Assembly (NCBI RefSeq): GCF_030363035.1
Contig: NZ_JAUCMN010000002.1
Coordinates: 186,001-250,000, forward strand
Direction: 5' to 3'
Length of the DNA stretch: 64,000 nt
Origin: Curtobacterium caseinilyticum
GTDB taxonomy: Bacteria; Actinomycetota; Actinomycetes; Actinomycetales; Microbacteriaceae
In this document: piece by piece, positions 25,554-33,618 of the stretch
How positions within the stretch are numbered: the stretch's first letter is position 1
How the letters are laid out: each line of letters begins with the position of its first letter
Notes under the pieces: model-generated
Told to the model about the DNA's origin: nothing
Seen by the model: only the letters and a program-made list of their open reading frames with translations
Databases searched by the model: none
Position numbers and translations under genes: made by a program

Positions 25554-27614
25554 GTGACGGTACGACGGGTGACGGGGGCCGCGCTGGGCTTCGTGGGCGG
25601 CAGTGTGCTGGCAGGGCTGCTGGTGGGGGTCGGTGTGACGCCGGTGCTCGCGGCCGCCGGCGTGGGGACGACGTCGGCGATCGACCTGTTCGACTCGATG
25701 CCCGAGTACATCGAGATCGGCGAACTTCCGGCGCGGAACGAGATCTGGGCGTACCAGGATGGGAATCCCGTGCACCTGGTCGACGTGTGGGACCAGAACC
25801 GGCAGGAGCTCACCCTCGACCAGATCAGCGACACGCTCGAGCACGCCGCGATCGACGGCGAGGACAAGCGCTTCCGCGAGACCGGCGGTGTCGACGCCAC
25901 CAGCCTGGTGCGCTCGGTCGTGAGCGTCATCGCCTCGGGCGGGAAGGGCGGCTCCGGCGGGTCGACGCTGACGATGCAGCTCGTGCGGAACATCAAGATC
26001 CAGCAGGCCAGCGAGCTCCCCACCGCCGAGGAGCGCGAGGCCGGGTACCGCGAGGCGACGCGGAAGAGCCCCGACCGGAAGCTCGCCGAGGTCAAGCTCG
26101 CGATCGGGCTCGCGAAGGAGTACTCGAAGGACGAGATCCTGGCGGCGTACCTCAACATCGCGTACTTCGGCGACCAGACCTACGGCGTGCAGGCGGCGTC
26201 CCAGCACTACTACGGCAAGGACGCCACCGACCTGAGCCCGGCCGAGGCGGCGTCGTTGATCGCGATCGTGCAGTGGCCCGAGCGCCGCGACCTGTCGACG
26301 CCCGCGCACCACGCCGACAACCAGGCGCGTCGGGACGTCATCCTGCGCTCGATGCACGAGCAGGGGCACCTGAGCGACGCCGACCTCGCCACCGCACTCG
26401 CGTCGCGACCGGCCGACCACGTCCGCCTCACCCCGCCGCGGCAGGGCTGCGAGTCGGCGGTGCGCGGTGCCGAGTTCTTCTGCGCGTACGCCGAGCAGGT
26501 CGCGCGGGACCTGCCGCAGCTCGGCGCCGACGCGGACGCCCGAGCAGCCGCGTGGCGGACCGGCGGGTACCGCGTGCAGACCACGCTCGACCTCGACCTG
26601 AACGCACAGCAGAAGAGCCTGCTCGACCGCCACGACCCGGCATCCGAGTCGCGTCTCGCCCTCGGTGCGACGCTCGACACGGTCGAGGCGGGGACGGGTC
26701 GGGTGCTGACGATGGCGCAGAACAAGCACTTCGACCGCTCCGCAGCGGCACCGGCGACGGCGACGTCGTTGAACTACGCCACCGACGAGTCGAACGGCGG
26801 CTCGAAGGGGTTCCAGGTCGGGTCGACCTACAAGATGTTCACCCTGCTGCAGTGGCTCGAGTCGGGTCGGAGCGCGGACACGGTCGTCGACGGGACGCGG
26901 AAGGCGCGCAGCACGTGGACGCAGTGCGGGGAGCGGATCACGCTCGACGTGCCGTACGACCCGAAGAACGACTCGCCGGGCCAGACCGGTCCGTACTCGG
27001 TCCGGTCTGCGACGGCTCAGTCCGTCAACGCCGCCTACGCCGACATGGCGTCGCGACTGGACCTGTGCGACATCCGCGACACGGCTGCGCGGCTCGGGGT
27101 GCACCCGGCGACCGGAGGCGACCTGCCCGCCAACCCGGCAGCGATCCTCGGGACGACGAGCATCGCCCCGCTCACCATGGCGGCTGCGTACGCGGGCGTT
27201 GCGAACGGCGGTGTGTACTGCGCACCGGTCGTCGTCGACCAGCTGACCGGACCGGACGGCACCGAGCTCGGCGGCCAGGCACGGTCCTGCACCCGAGCGG
27301 TCCCGGCGACGGTCGCGGCACAGGCCGTCGAGGTGATGCAGGGAGCCTTCCGCGGCGGCACGGCGACGGGTGGACAGACGCCCGACGGCGCGACGCTCTT
27401 CGGCAAGACCGGCACCACTGACGCGGCGGACCAGATCTGGCTCGTCGGCGGGACCTCGCGGGCGGTCACCGCGTACTGGCAGGGCAACACCGACGGTGGG
27501 CAGACGAGCCTGCGGACGGTCGGCAGCGGGCAGGGCGGTACGTACGCCGGGTCGCGCGCGGCCGTGTGGCGCGAGGCGCAGACCGCGATCAACGCCGCAC
27601 TGCCCGCCGGCTGA
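25554..27614 (+). CDS. Bifunctional penicillin-binding protein (GT51 and transpeptidase)
   Basis: 686 aa class A PBP that polymerises and cross-links peptidoglycan on the outer face of the membrane. One N-terminal membrane helix (about 7-36) is followed by the GT51 domain, with catalytic Glu in AAIDGEDKRFRETGG (E103), GGSTLTMQLVRN and RKLAEVKLAIGLAKEYSK. The transpeptidase domain has STYK (SxxK, about residue 425), SVN (about 484) and KTGTT (about 618). GTG start at 25554 follows GAGGGGG at proper spacing; the longer frame to 25392 has no such site and no membrane-first logic. No FtsW-type partner is adjacent. Confidence 0.92.
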   Translation: MTVRRVTGAALGFVGGSVLAGLLVGVGVTPVLAAAGVGTTSAIDLFDSMPEYIEIGELPARNEIWAYQDGNPVHLVDVWDQNRQELTLDQISDTLEHAAIDGEDKRFRETGGVDATSLVRSVVSVIASGGKGGSGGSTLTMQLVRNIKIQQASELPTAEEREAGYREATRKSPDRKLAEVKLAIGLAKEYSKDEILAAYLNIAYFGDQTYGVQAASQHYYGKDATDLSPAEAASLIAIVQWPERRDLSTPAHHADNQARRDVILRSMHEQGHLSDADLATALASRPADHVRLTPPRQGCESAVRGAEFFCAYAEQVARDLPQLGADADARAAAWRTGGYRVQTTLDLDLNAQQKSLLDRHDPASESRLALGATLDTVEAGTGRVLTMAQNKHFDRSAAAPATATSLNYATDESNGGSKGFQVGSTYKMFTLLQWLESGRSADTVVDGTRKARSTWTQCGERITLDVPYDPKNDSPGQTGPYSVRSATAQSVNAAYADMASRLDLCDIRDTAARLGVHPATGGDLPANPAAILGTTSIAPLTMAAAYAGVANGGVYCAPVVVDQLTGPDGTELGGQARSCTRAVPATVAAQAVEVMQGAFRGGTATGGQTPDGATLFGKTGTTDAADQIWLVGGTSRAVTAYWQGNTDGGQTSLRTVGSGQGGTYAGSRAAVWREAQTAINAALPAG

Positions 27615-27654
27615 CCGCCGTGCGTGCTGGCCCGCGTGCGTCCGGCTCGCCGTC

Positions 27655-27715
27655 GTCGGTGGTGCAGAAGACGTCGGGTGCGTGCCCACGACCCGACGTC
27701 TTCTGCACCACCGAC
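27655..27715. terminator. Perfect 24-bp hairpin after PBP gene
   Basis: Arms 27655-27678 and 27692-27715 are exact complements around a 13-nt loop; the core is GTGCAGAAGACGTCGGG. It lies 40 bp after the PBP stop and is unrelated in sequence to the other hairpins. Terminator for the plus strand is likely. Confidence 0.6.
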
Positions 27716-27798
27716 GTGCGGACGTGGGCGCGCGTGCGGTCGGGCGCGTGCGTGCGGACGGAGGCGGGCGGGCGAGCGCGCGGAGGGCGCGACCCCCG

Positions 27799-27846
27799 GA
27801 CGGACGGGAGGCGCGGTGCCAGCTGGCACCGCGCCTCCCGTCCGTC
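27799..27846 (-). terminator. Perfect 22-bp hairpin (GACGGGAGGC family)
   Basis: Arms 27799-27820 and 27825-27846 with an AGCT loop, 13 bp past the stop of the siderophore-binding protein gene on the minus strand. Nearly identical to the copies at 15280 and 33559, differing by paired changes in the stem. Confidence 0.7.
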
Positions 27847-27859
27847 ACCCGGTTGCGGG

Positions 27860-28885
27860 CTACGAGACCTTCTTGCTGTCCTCGAGCCAGCCCGCGAGCT
27901 TCGTCATGTAGTCGGCCTGCGACGCGTAGTCGAGGGCCGGGAAGGTCCAGCTGTGGACCTGGCCCGCCTGGAGCGCCGCGTTGTCGGCGAAGGTCGGCTG
28001 CTTCTCGAGGTCGGCGACCTGGTAGCCCTGCTGCGACAGCAGGAGGACGTCCCCGGAGATCTGGCCGGCGTTCTCCCACGAGTAGATGCCCCAGTAGAAG
28101 CCCTTCGGCTTCGGGGTGACGAAGTCGACCCCGAAGGACGAGTACATCTGCAGGGTCGGCTCGTCGGACGGGCGGGTGACGTACGCACCGGAGCCGTCGG
28201 CGAACATCGAGACGACGGAGACCTTGCTCTGCTCGGCGGCCTGCTCGAGGGTCTCCTCGGCGGCGTCGAAGCGCTTCTCGGCCGCCTCGATCGTCGACTC
28301 CGGCGCACCGAGCGACTCGGCGAGACCGGCGATCTTCTCGATGACGTCCTCGCCCTTGCCGCCCCACTTCACCTGGACGACCGGGGCGATGGCCTCGATC
28401 TGCTGCTGCTGCTCCTTGTCCTTGAAGCCGTAGCCGGGCTGGGTGTCGTCGAGCGTGCCCTGCTCGTCCTTCGGGTAGACCGACGTGACGACGAGGTCGG
28501 GCTTGAGCGCAGCCAGCTCCTCGAGGTCGATGTCGCCGTAGGCCTCGCCGAGCTGCGCGATGCCGGACGTGTCGAGGTCCGTGAAGCGCTTGTCCTTGGC
28601 CATCGTCAGCTGTCCGAAGGTGCCGACCGGCTTCAGCCCGTACTCGATGAAGGAGATGGCGACGTCGTTGAGGACGACGACGCGCTTCGGCGTGCTGTCC
28701 TCCTCGACGGTCTTGCCGGTCGCGTCCGTGTAGGACCAGGGGCCGGACGCAGCCGAGCTGGCACCGGCGGTCTCGCCGGAGCCGGCGGAGCCGTTCGTAC
28801 CGGAGCAGCCGGTCAGGAGCAGGGCCGAGACGGCCACGGAGGTCACGAGGGCGGCGCGCAGGGAGCCGCGGCGGGGGATCTTCAC
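27860..28885 (-). CDS. Iron-siderophore ABC transporter substrate-binding lipoprotein
   Basis: 341 aa FhuD/FecB-type binding protein. The signal peptide is LRAALVTSVAVSALLLTGC with lipid Cys at about residue 27. Then the periplasmic-binding fold: KRVVVLNDVAISFIEYGLKP and DIDLEELAALKPDLVV, characteristic of siderophore receptors. GTG at 28885 has no ribosome site; TAGCCT lies at -14 to -9 within a DtxR/IdeR-like box, so the mRNA may be nearly leaderless. It is read as its own unit, facing the same way as the permease/ATPase operon upstream of it. Confidence 0.88.
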   Translation of the reverse strand: MKIPRRGSLRAALVTSVAVSALLLTGCSGTNGSAGSGETAGASSAASGPWSYTDATGKTVEEDSTPKRVVVLNDVAISFIEYGLKPVGTFGQLTMAKDKRFTDLDTSGIAQLGEAYGDIDLEELAALKPDLVVTSVYPKDEQGTLDDTQPGYGFKDKEQQQQIEAIAPVVQVKWGGKGEDVIEKIAGLAESLGAPESTIEAAEKRFDAAEETLEQAAEQSKVSVVSMFADGSGAYVTRPSDEPTLQMYSSFGVDFVTPKPKGFYWGIYSWENAGQISGDVLLLSQQGYQVADLEKQPTFADNAALQAGQVHSWTFPALDYASQADYMTKLAGWLEDSKKVS

Positions 28886-28886
28886 G

Positions 28887-28905
28887 TTAGGAGAGGCTAA
28901 CCTAA
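28887..28905. promoter_or_regulatory. DtxR/IdeR iron box, binding-protein gene
   Basis: Read on the minus strand: TTAGGTTAGCCTCTCCTAA, which matches the DtxR/IdeR consensus TTAGGTTAGSCTAACCTAA at 17 of 19 positions. It ends one base before the GTG start, overlapping the likely -10, so iron-loaded repressor would block transcription. Confidence 0.85.
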
Positions 28906-28962
28906 GTCTGTGCGTTCCGCCAGCCTGAGACCGCATCGGATGCTCTCGGTCGGCCTTCGGGG

Positions 28963-29871
28963 TCAGGCGGGCGGGAGCGTCTCGTGCTCGTCGGCCTCGG
29001 GCACGATCATCGGCGCGCCGGTCACCGGGTCCGGCACGATGCGGGCGTGCAGGCCGAACGCGGTCTCGAGCACCGCGGGCGTCAGGACGTCGTGCGGCGT
29101 CCCGTCCGCGACCACGCCACCGTCGTGCAGCACGACGAGCCGGTCGGAGTACCGCGCGGCGAGCGACAGGTCGTGCAGCACCATCACGACCGTCGACCCC
29201 TGCTCGCGGTTCAGGCGCCGGACCAGGCGCAGCACGTCCAGCTGGTGCGCGAGGTCGAGGTACGTCGTCGGCTCGTCGAGCAGCAGCGTCTCGGCCTGCT
29301 GCGCCACGACGAGCGCGATCCAGGCGCGCTGCCGCTGCCCGCCGGACAGGCTCGCCACGTCGCGGTGCGCGACCTCGGTCAGGCCGGTCGCGGCGATCGC
29401 CTGCTCGGCGACGTCGGCGTCCTCGGCGGTCCACGGCTTCGCCCACGACTGGTGGGGGTTCCGCCCGCGCATCACCAGGTCGAGGACGCTCGTGCCGGCG
29501 GGCGCGACGGGGGTCTGCGGCAGGATCGCCAGGCGGCGCGCGACGGCCCGGTTCGGCTCCTTGCGGATCGGCACCCCGTCGAGCAGGACCTCGCCGGCCT
29601 GCGGCTTGAGCACGCGTCCGAAGGCCTTCAGGAGCGTCGACTTGCCGCAGCCGTTCGCGCCGAGGAACGTCGTCACGCTGCCGCGCTCGATGCGCAGGTC
29701 CAGGTCGCGGAGCACGGGATCGCGGTCGTAGCCGACCGAGAGCCCGCGGGCCTCCAGGACGGGAGGCACGGTGCCGGTCACGCCGTCGGCTCCGGCCCGG
29801 TGAGGACCGGCTGCGGTCGCGTCCGTCCCCGGGGTGCGTGCGTCACGTCGGTTCGCGGTGGTGGCGGTCAT
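28963..29871 (-). CDS. Iron-siderophore ABC transporter ATP-binding protein
   Basis: 302 aa FecE/FepC-type ATPase. Walker A GANGCGKST (about residues 70-78), signature LSGGQRQR, Walker B TLLLDEPTTYLDL, and the switch His in VMVLHDLS. An N-terminal extension of about 35 residues is rich in Thr/Ala/Gly. ATG at 29871 overlaps the upstream permease stop (ATGA). Energises uptake of ferric siderophore with the two permeases; cytoplasmic. The long frame upstream of it is a shadow of the permease genes. Confidence 0.9.
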   Translation of the reverse strand: MTATTANRRDARTPGTDATAAGPHRAGADGVTGTVPPVLEARGLSVGYDRDPVLRDLDLRIERGSVTTFLGANGCGKSTLLKAFGRVLKPQAGEVLLDGVPIRKEPNRAVARRLAILPQTPVAPAGTSVLDLVMRGRNPHQSWAKPWTAEDADVAEQAIAATGLTEVAHRDVASLSGGQRQRAWIALVVAQQAETLLLDEPTTYLDLAHQLDVLRLVRRLNREQGSTVVMVLHDLSLAARYSDRLVVLHDGGVVADGTPHDVLTPAVLETAFGLHARIVPDPVTGAPMIVPEADEHETLPPA

Positions 29872-31007
29872 CGGGACATCTCCTTGCGGTGGCGGACGAG
29901 GAGCCAGATCAGGTACGGCGCGCCCACCACGGTGGTCACGATGCCCACGGGCACCTGCCACGGGAAGGCGGAGCGGGCGAGCAGGTCGGCACCGAGCACG
30001 AGGACCGTGCCGAGTGCGCCGGCGAGCAGCAGCGGCGGACGGTTCGTGCCGGCCAGCCGCAGGGCGACCTGCGGGACGACGAACGCGACGAAGCCGATCG
30101 GCCCGGCGGCGGCGACCGCGGCGGCGGTGAGCACGACGGCGAGGGCGAGCACGAGCAGCCGGTGTCGCTGGACGCCGAGACCGACGCCCGTGGCGACCTC
30201 GTCCCCGAGCTGGCCGATGCCGAGTGCGGCGCTCGTGGCGAGGGCGATCGGCACGCAGACGGCGGCGACCACGAGGAGCGGCCAGACGGTCGACCACGAC
30301 GTGCTCGACAGGCTGCCGACGAGCCACTGCGACGCGGCGGTCGCGACGGTGATCTTCGCGCGGACGAGCAGGTAGCTGGTCAGGGCGTCGAGCGTCGCGC
30401 TCACCCCGATGCCGACGAGCACCAACCGGTAGCTCTGCACACCGCCGCGCCACCCGAGGCCGTACACCGCGGCGGCGGCGACGAGGGCACCGATGGTCGC
30501 GGCGACCGGGATGCCGCCGCTGAGCACGACGGCGGAGACCGAGTACGTGCCGCCACCGAGCACGATCGCGGCGACCGCGCCGACGCTCGCGCCCGAGGTC
30601 ACGCCGATGATGTCCGGCGTGCCGAGGGGGTTCCGCGTGACGGTCTGGGTCAGCGCGCCCGCGGTGCCGAGCACCAGTCCCACCAGGGCACCGGTGAGGA
30701 CGCGGGGGAGGCGGAGCGTCGTGACGATGAAGCCGTCCGGACCGTCCTCGGCGCCGAGGAGCGCACGGACGACGGTGCCCGGCGCGATCCACGTGCTGCC
30801 GACCGCGACGCCGAGCACCACGAGGACGAGTGCCAGGGCGACCGTGCCGACGGTGTACCCGAACACGCGGGGGCGCCAGGCGAGGCCGACCGGCCCGACG
30901 CGGATGCCGCGCCGGCCCGGGGCCGCGCGGCCGGTCGGGGGTTCGGCGTCGGGGCCGATCGGGCCCTGCGGCTTCACCGCGCGTCCGGTGTCGGTCGCGG
31001 CGCTCAC
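29868..31007 (-). CDS. FecCD-type siderophore permease (second)
   Basis: 379 aa BtuC/FecCD-fold permease with about ten membrane helices. Family signatures: LRLPRVLTGALVGLVLGTAGA, TRNPLGTPDIIGVTSGA, and AAAGPIGFVAFVVPQVALRL before the coupling helix. A basic, Pro/Gly-rich N-terminal tail of about 40 residues precedes the first helix. GTG at 31007 overlaps the first permease's stop (GTGA). Heterodimer with the upstream permease. Confidence 0.9.
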   Translation of the reverse strand: MSAATDTGRAVKPQGPIGPDAEPPTGRAAPGRRGIRVGPVGLAWRPRVFGYTVGTVALALVLVVLGVAVGSTWIAPGTVVRALLGAEDGPDGFIVTTLRLPRVLTGALVGLVLGTAGALTQTVTRNPLGTPDIIGVTSGASVGAVAAIVLGGGTYSVSAVVLSGGIPVAATIGALVAAAAVYGLGWRGGVQSYRLVLVGIGVSATLDALTSYLLVRAKITVATAASQWLVGSLSSTSWSTVWPLLVVAAVCVPIALATSAALGIGQLGDEVATGVGLGVQRHRLLVLALAVVLTAAAVAAAGPIGFVAFVVPQVALRLAGTNRPPLLLAGALGTVLVLGADLLARSAFPWQVPVGIVTTVVGAPYLIWLLVRHRKEMSR

Positions 31008-32083
31008 AGCGACACCAGCGATCGGCGACGGGCGACGGCGACGAACACCGGGCCGCCGAGCACGGCGAGCACGATGCCGACCTCGACCTCGGAGAACCCG
31101 CCGACCAGCCGTCCGACCACGTCGGCGACGAGCACGAGGGCAGCGCCGACGAGGGCGGACACCGGCAGGGTCCACCGGTGTCCGGTGCCCACGAGGGCCC
31201 GGGCGACGTGCGGCACGGTGAGCCCGACGAAGCCGATCGGCCCCGCAGCCGCCGTCGCGCCGGCGGCCAGGAGCGTGATGCCGCCGAGTCCGACGAGTCG
31301 AGCGACGAGGACGTTCTCACCCACGCCCCGGGCGAGCTCCGCGCCGAGCCCGAGCGCGTCGAGCGCCCGGACGTTCCAGACCGCGAGGGCCGCGCCGACG
31401 AGCAGGAACGGTGCCGCGGCGGTGAGCACGTCGAGCTGTCGTGCCGCGAGCGAGCCGACGACCCACAGGCGGTAGGCGTCGAGGGAGTCCTGGTCGGTCA
31501 GCACGATGAACGACGTGATCGCACCGAGCAGCGCGGAGACGGCGGCCCCGGCGAGGGCGAGCGGCACCGGGCTCGCGGTCCCGCTGCCCGCGACGGTCAC
31601 CGAGAAGACGACCACGCTGGCGACGACCGCGCCGGCCAGGGCGAACCACACCGTCGCACCGGTGCTCGTCACGCCGAAGACGTAGACGCCGAGCACGACC
31701 GCGAGCCCCGCGCCGGAGGAGACGCCGAACAGGCCGGGGTCGGCGAGCGGGTTGCGCGTGTGTCCCTGCATCAGCAGGCCCGCGACGCCGAGGGCCGCGC
31801 CGACGGCTGCGCCGATGAGCGTGCGCGGGATGCGTGAGCCCCACACGACCGCCTCGGCGGTGCTCGACCCCGTGCGGGTCAGTCCCGCGACGACCTGGTC
31901 GGCGCCCAGTCGGTTGCTCCCGAACAGCATGCTCGCTACGGCGGCACCGACCAGCGCGACGACGAGCACCACGACGACCAGCAGCCGTCGGCGGACCGCT
32001 GCGCGGTGCACACCGTCGGGACGCGCGGAGGCAGCGTCACGGGCGGCCCGAGCGGGCGTCAGGACGGTTTCTGGGGATGGCAC
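31004..32083 (-). CDS. FecCD-type siderophore permease (first)
   Basis: 359 aa with about ten membrane helices. IPRTLIGAAVGAALGVAGLLMQ, TRNPLADPGLFGVSSGAGL, and AAGPIGFVGLTVPHVARAL are typical of this family. First gene of the permease-permease-ATPase operon. GTG at 32083 is preferred; the longer reading crosses the iron box and the divergent gene. TACCCT at -18 to -13 may serve as -10 and overlaps the shared iron box at 32094-32112. Confidence 0.9.
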   Translation of the reverse strand: MPSPETVLTPARAARDAASARPDGVHRAAVRRRLLVVVVLVVALVGAAVASMLFGSNRLGADQVVAGLTRTGSSTAEAVVWGSRIPRTLIGAAVGAALGVAGLLMQGHTRNPLADPGLFGVSSGAGLAVVLGVYVFGVTSTGATVWFALAGAVVASVVVFSVTVAGSGTASPVPLALAGAAVSALLGAITSFIVLTDQDSLDAYRLWVVGSLAARQLDVLTAAAPFLLVGAALAVWNVRALDALGLGAELARGVGENVLVARLVGLGGITLLAAGATAAAGPIGFVGLTVPHVARALVGTGHRWTLPVSALVGAALVLVADVVGRLVGGFSEVEVGIVLAVLGGPVFVAVARRRSLVSL

Positions 32084-32093
32084 GCGGACCAGC

Positions 32094-32112
32094 TTAGGGT
32101 AGCCTTGCCTCA
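32094..32112. promoter_or_regulatory. DtxR/IdeR iron box shared by divergent operons
   Basis: TTAGGGTAGCCTTGCCTCA matches 15 of 19 positions of the DtxR/IdeR consensus. It sits between the permease operon and the siderophore-interacting protein and overlaps the -10 TAGCCT (32100-32105) that is exactly 12 to 7 bases before the SIP ATG. One box can repress both directions. Confidence 0.78.
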
Positions 32113-32939
32113 TGGCGAAGATCCCGCGGCTGATGCCCGAGGCGCCCCGGCTCTTCCGCGCCCGGGTGCTCCGCTCCGTCCGGCACACGCCGTCGGTGCA
32201 ACGGGTGACGGTCACGGGCGACGACCTGCACGAGTTCCCCTTCCTCGGGTTCGACCACTGGTTCCGCCTGTTCGTCCCGCGGCCCGACCAGGACGCCTTC
32301 CGGATGCCCGACCTGGACGGCCGCCGCTGGTGGCCCTCGTTCCTCGCCATCCCCGAGGCCGTCCGTCCCCACTGCGCGAACTACACGGTCGCGGCCTTCC
32401 GTCCCGAGACCGGCGAGCTCGACGTCGACTTCGTCGTGCACTGCGACCACGACGGCGAGCCCGAGGGCCGAGCGGCGATCTGGGCGTGCGGCGCCCGGCC
32501 CGGCGACGAGCTCGCGATGCTCGACCAGGGCTGCATCTTCGACTGCCCGGACGATGCCAGCGAGGTCGTCGTCGCCGCCGAGGAGACCGGCCTGCCCGCC
32601 GTCGTCGGCATCGCCGCATCGCTGCCCCGGGACGCCGTCGGCCGGATCATCCAGGAGGTCCCGACCGCCGCCGACGTCCGCGTGCTCGACGCCCCGACCG
32701 GCGTCACCGTGACGTGGATCGTCCGTGCGGACACCGAGCACGACGTCCCCGGACGCGCGGCGCTCGCCGAACTGCAGCGGTACGTGCCCGCGGACGACCG
32801 CGGCTACGCCTTCGTCGTCGGGGAGTCGCGGCTCGCGACCGAGGGTCGACGGCACCTGCACCGCGCCGGGCTCCCGAAGACCCGGATCACGTTCTCGGGC
32901 TTCTGGAAGCACGACGCCCGCCAGGCCGTCCCCGCCTGA
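32112..32939 (+). CDS. Siderophore-interacting protein (FAD-dependent ferric reductase)
   Basis: 275 aa of the SIP/ViuB family, releasing iron from imported ferric siderophore using NAD(P)H and FAD in the cytoplasm. N-terminal FAD-binding barrel with HWFRLFVP; NYTVAAFRP is where the family has a RxYTxR flavin motif, here without the first and last Arg. The NAD(P)-binding SIP domain ends in TRITFSGFWKHD, typical for the family. ATG lies directly after the iron box and -10, so translation is leaderless. Divergent from the permease genes it functions with. Confidence 0.9.
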   Translation: MAKIPRLMPEAPRLFRARVLRSVRHTPSVQRVTVTGDDLHEFPFLGFDHWFRLFVPRPDQDAFRMPDLDGRRWWPSFLAIPEAVRPHCANYTVAAFRPETGELDVDFVVHCDHDGEPEGRAAIWACGARPGDELAMLDQGCIFDCPDDASEVVVAAEETGLPAVVGIAASLPRDAVGRIIQEVPTAADVRVLDAPTGVTVTWIVRADTEHDVPGRAALAELQRYVPADDRGYAFVVGESRLATEGRRHLHRAGLPKTRITFSGFWKHDARQAVPA

Positions 32940-32975
32940 CGACCTCGTCCGGCGCGGACCGCGTAGCGTGCGGGC

Positions 32976-33353
32976 ATGAGCGTCCGACTGAGCGAACTCG
33001 TCCTGAACTGCCACGACCCCGAGGAACTGTCCCGGTTCTGGTGCGGCGTGCTCGACTACGTCGAACTCGGCAAGGACGAGGACGGCATCGAGATCGGCCC
33101 CGAGTCGGGCTTCGGCGGTGCCACGCCGACGATCATCCTGGCGAAGGTCGAGCACGCGAAGGCGCAGCCCCTGCGCCTGCACATCGATCTGTCCCCGGTC
33201 GACCAGGACCAGGACGCGGAGCTCGAACGGCTGCTCACCCTCGGTGCCCGCCCGGCCGACGTCGGGCAGACGGGGGAGGAGTCCTGGCACGTGCTGCAGG
33301 ACCCCGAGGGCAACGAGTTCTGCCTGCTGCGCAGCCGCGTCGCCCCCCTCTGA
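32976..33353 (+). CDS. VOC-family (glyoxalase-like) protein
   Basis: 125 aa, one vicinal-oxygen-chelate domain: LVLNCHDPEELSRFWCGVL at the start and VLQDPEGNEFCLLRS at the end, as in glyoxalase/bleomycin-resistance-like proteins. Metal site candidates are few (HIDLSP). Function unknown. No ribosome site; TAGCGT at -12 to -7 suggests leaderless expression. Separate from the SIP gene by 36 bp. Confidence 0.8.
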   Translation: MSVRLSELVLNCHDPEELSRFWCGVLDYVELGKDEDGIEIGPESGFGGATPTIILAKVEHAKAQPLRLHIDLSPVDQDQDAELERLLTLGARPADVGQTGEESWHVLQDPEGNEFCLLRSRVAPL

Positions 33354-33374
33354 CCCGCGCGCCGCGGTGCCCGT

Positions 33375-33551
33375 TCCTTCCCGTCGCGCGTGCAGTGGGA
33401 AGCGTTCCCGGGCGTACCAGGTCGTTCGGGCACATCAGGTACGCCCGCTCCGGCCAGGGACGCCCGTTCCGACCAGGGACGCCCGTTTCGACCAGGGACG
33501 CCCGCTCCGACCAGGGACGCCCGCTCCGACCAGGGACGCCCGCCTCGACCA
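33375..33551. repeat. Composite palindrome plus 19-bp tandem array, copy B
   Basis: Same three-part design as the element at 17281: CCTTCCC ... GTGGGAAGC, then the palindrome half GGGCGTACCAGGTCG facing a partial complement, then six 19-bp units (33438-33551) of type GGGACGCCCGCTCCGACCA. It lies between convergent gene ends and is followed directly by a GACGGGAGGC hairpin. Confidence 0.85.
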
Positions 33552-33558
33552 GGCGCGG

Positions 33559-33606
33559 GACGGACGGGAGGCACGGTGCCAGCTGGCACCGTGCCTCCCG
33601 TCCGTC
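33559..33606 (-). terminator. Perfect 22-bp hairpin (GACGGGAGGC family)
   Basis: Arms 33559-33580 and 33585-33606 with an AGCT loop, 12 bp beyond the permease stop on the minus strand. It has GCACGG/CCGTGC where the copy at 27799 has GCGCGG/CCGCGC, a paired change that keeps the stem. Confidence 0.7.
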
Positions 33607-33618
33607 GACGCGGAGCGT

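Noticed and set aside
24335..27614. Beta-lactamase and PBP as a resistance island
   Set aside because: No mobile element, composition shift or regulator is seen; both look native to the chromosome.
28963..31320. Long open frame covering the siderophore ATPase and permease genes
   Set aside because: Only the last 302 codons encode the ATPase; the rest is the wrong frame through the permeases, Arg/Pro-rich and without domains.
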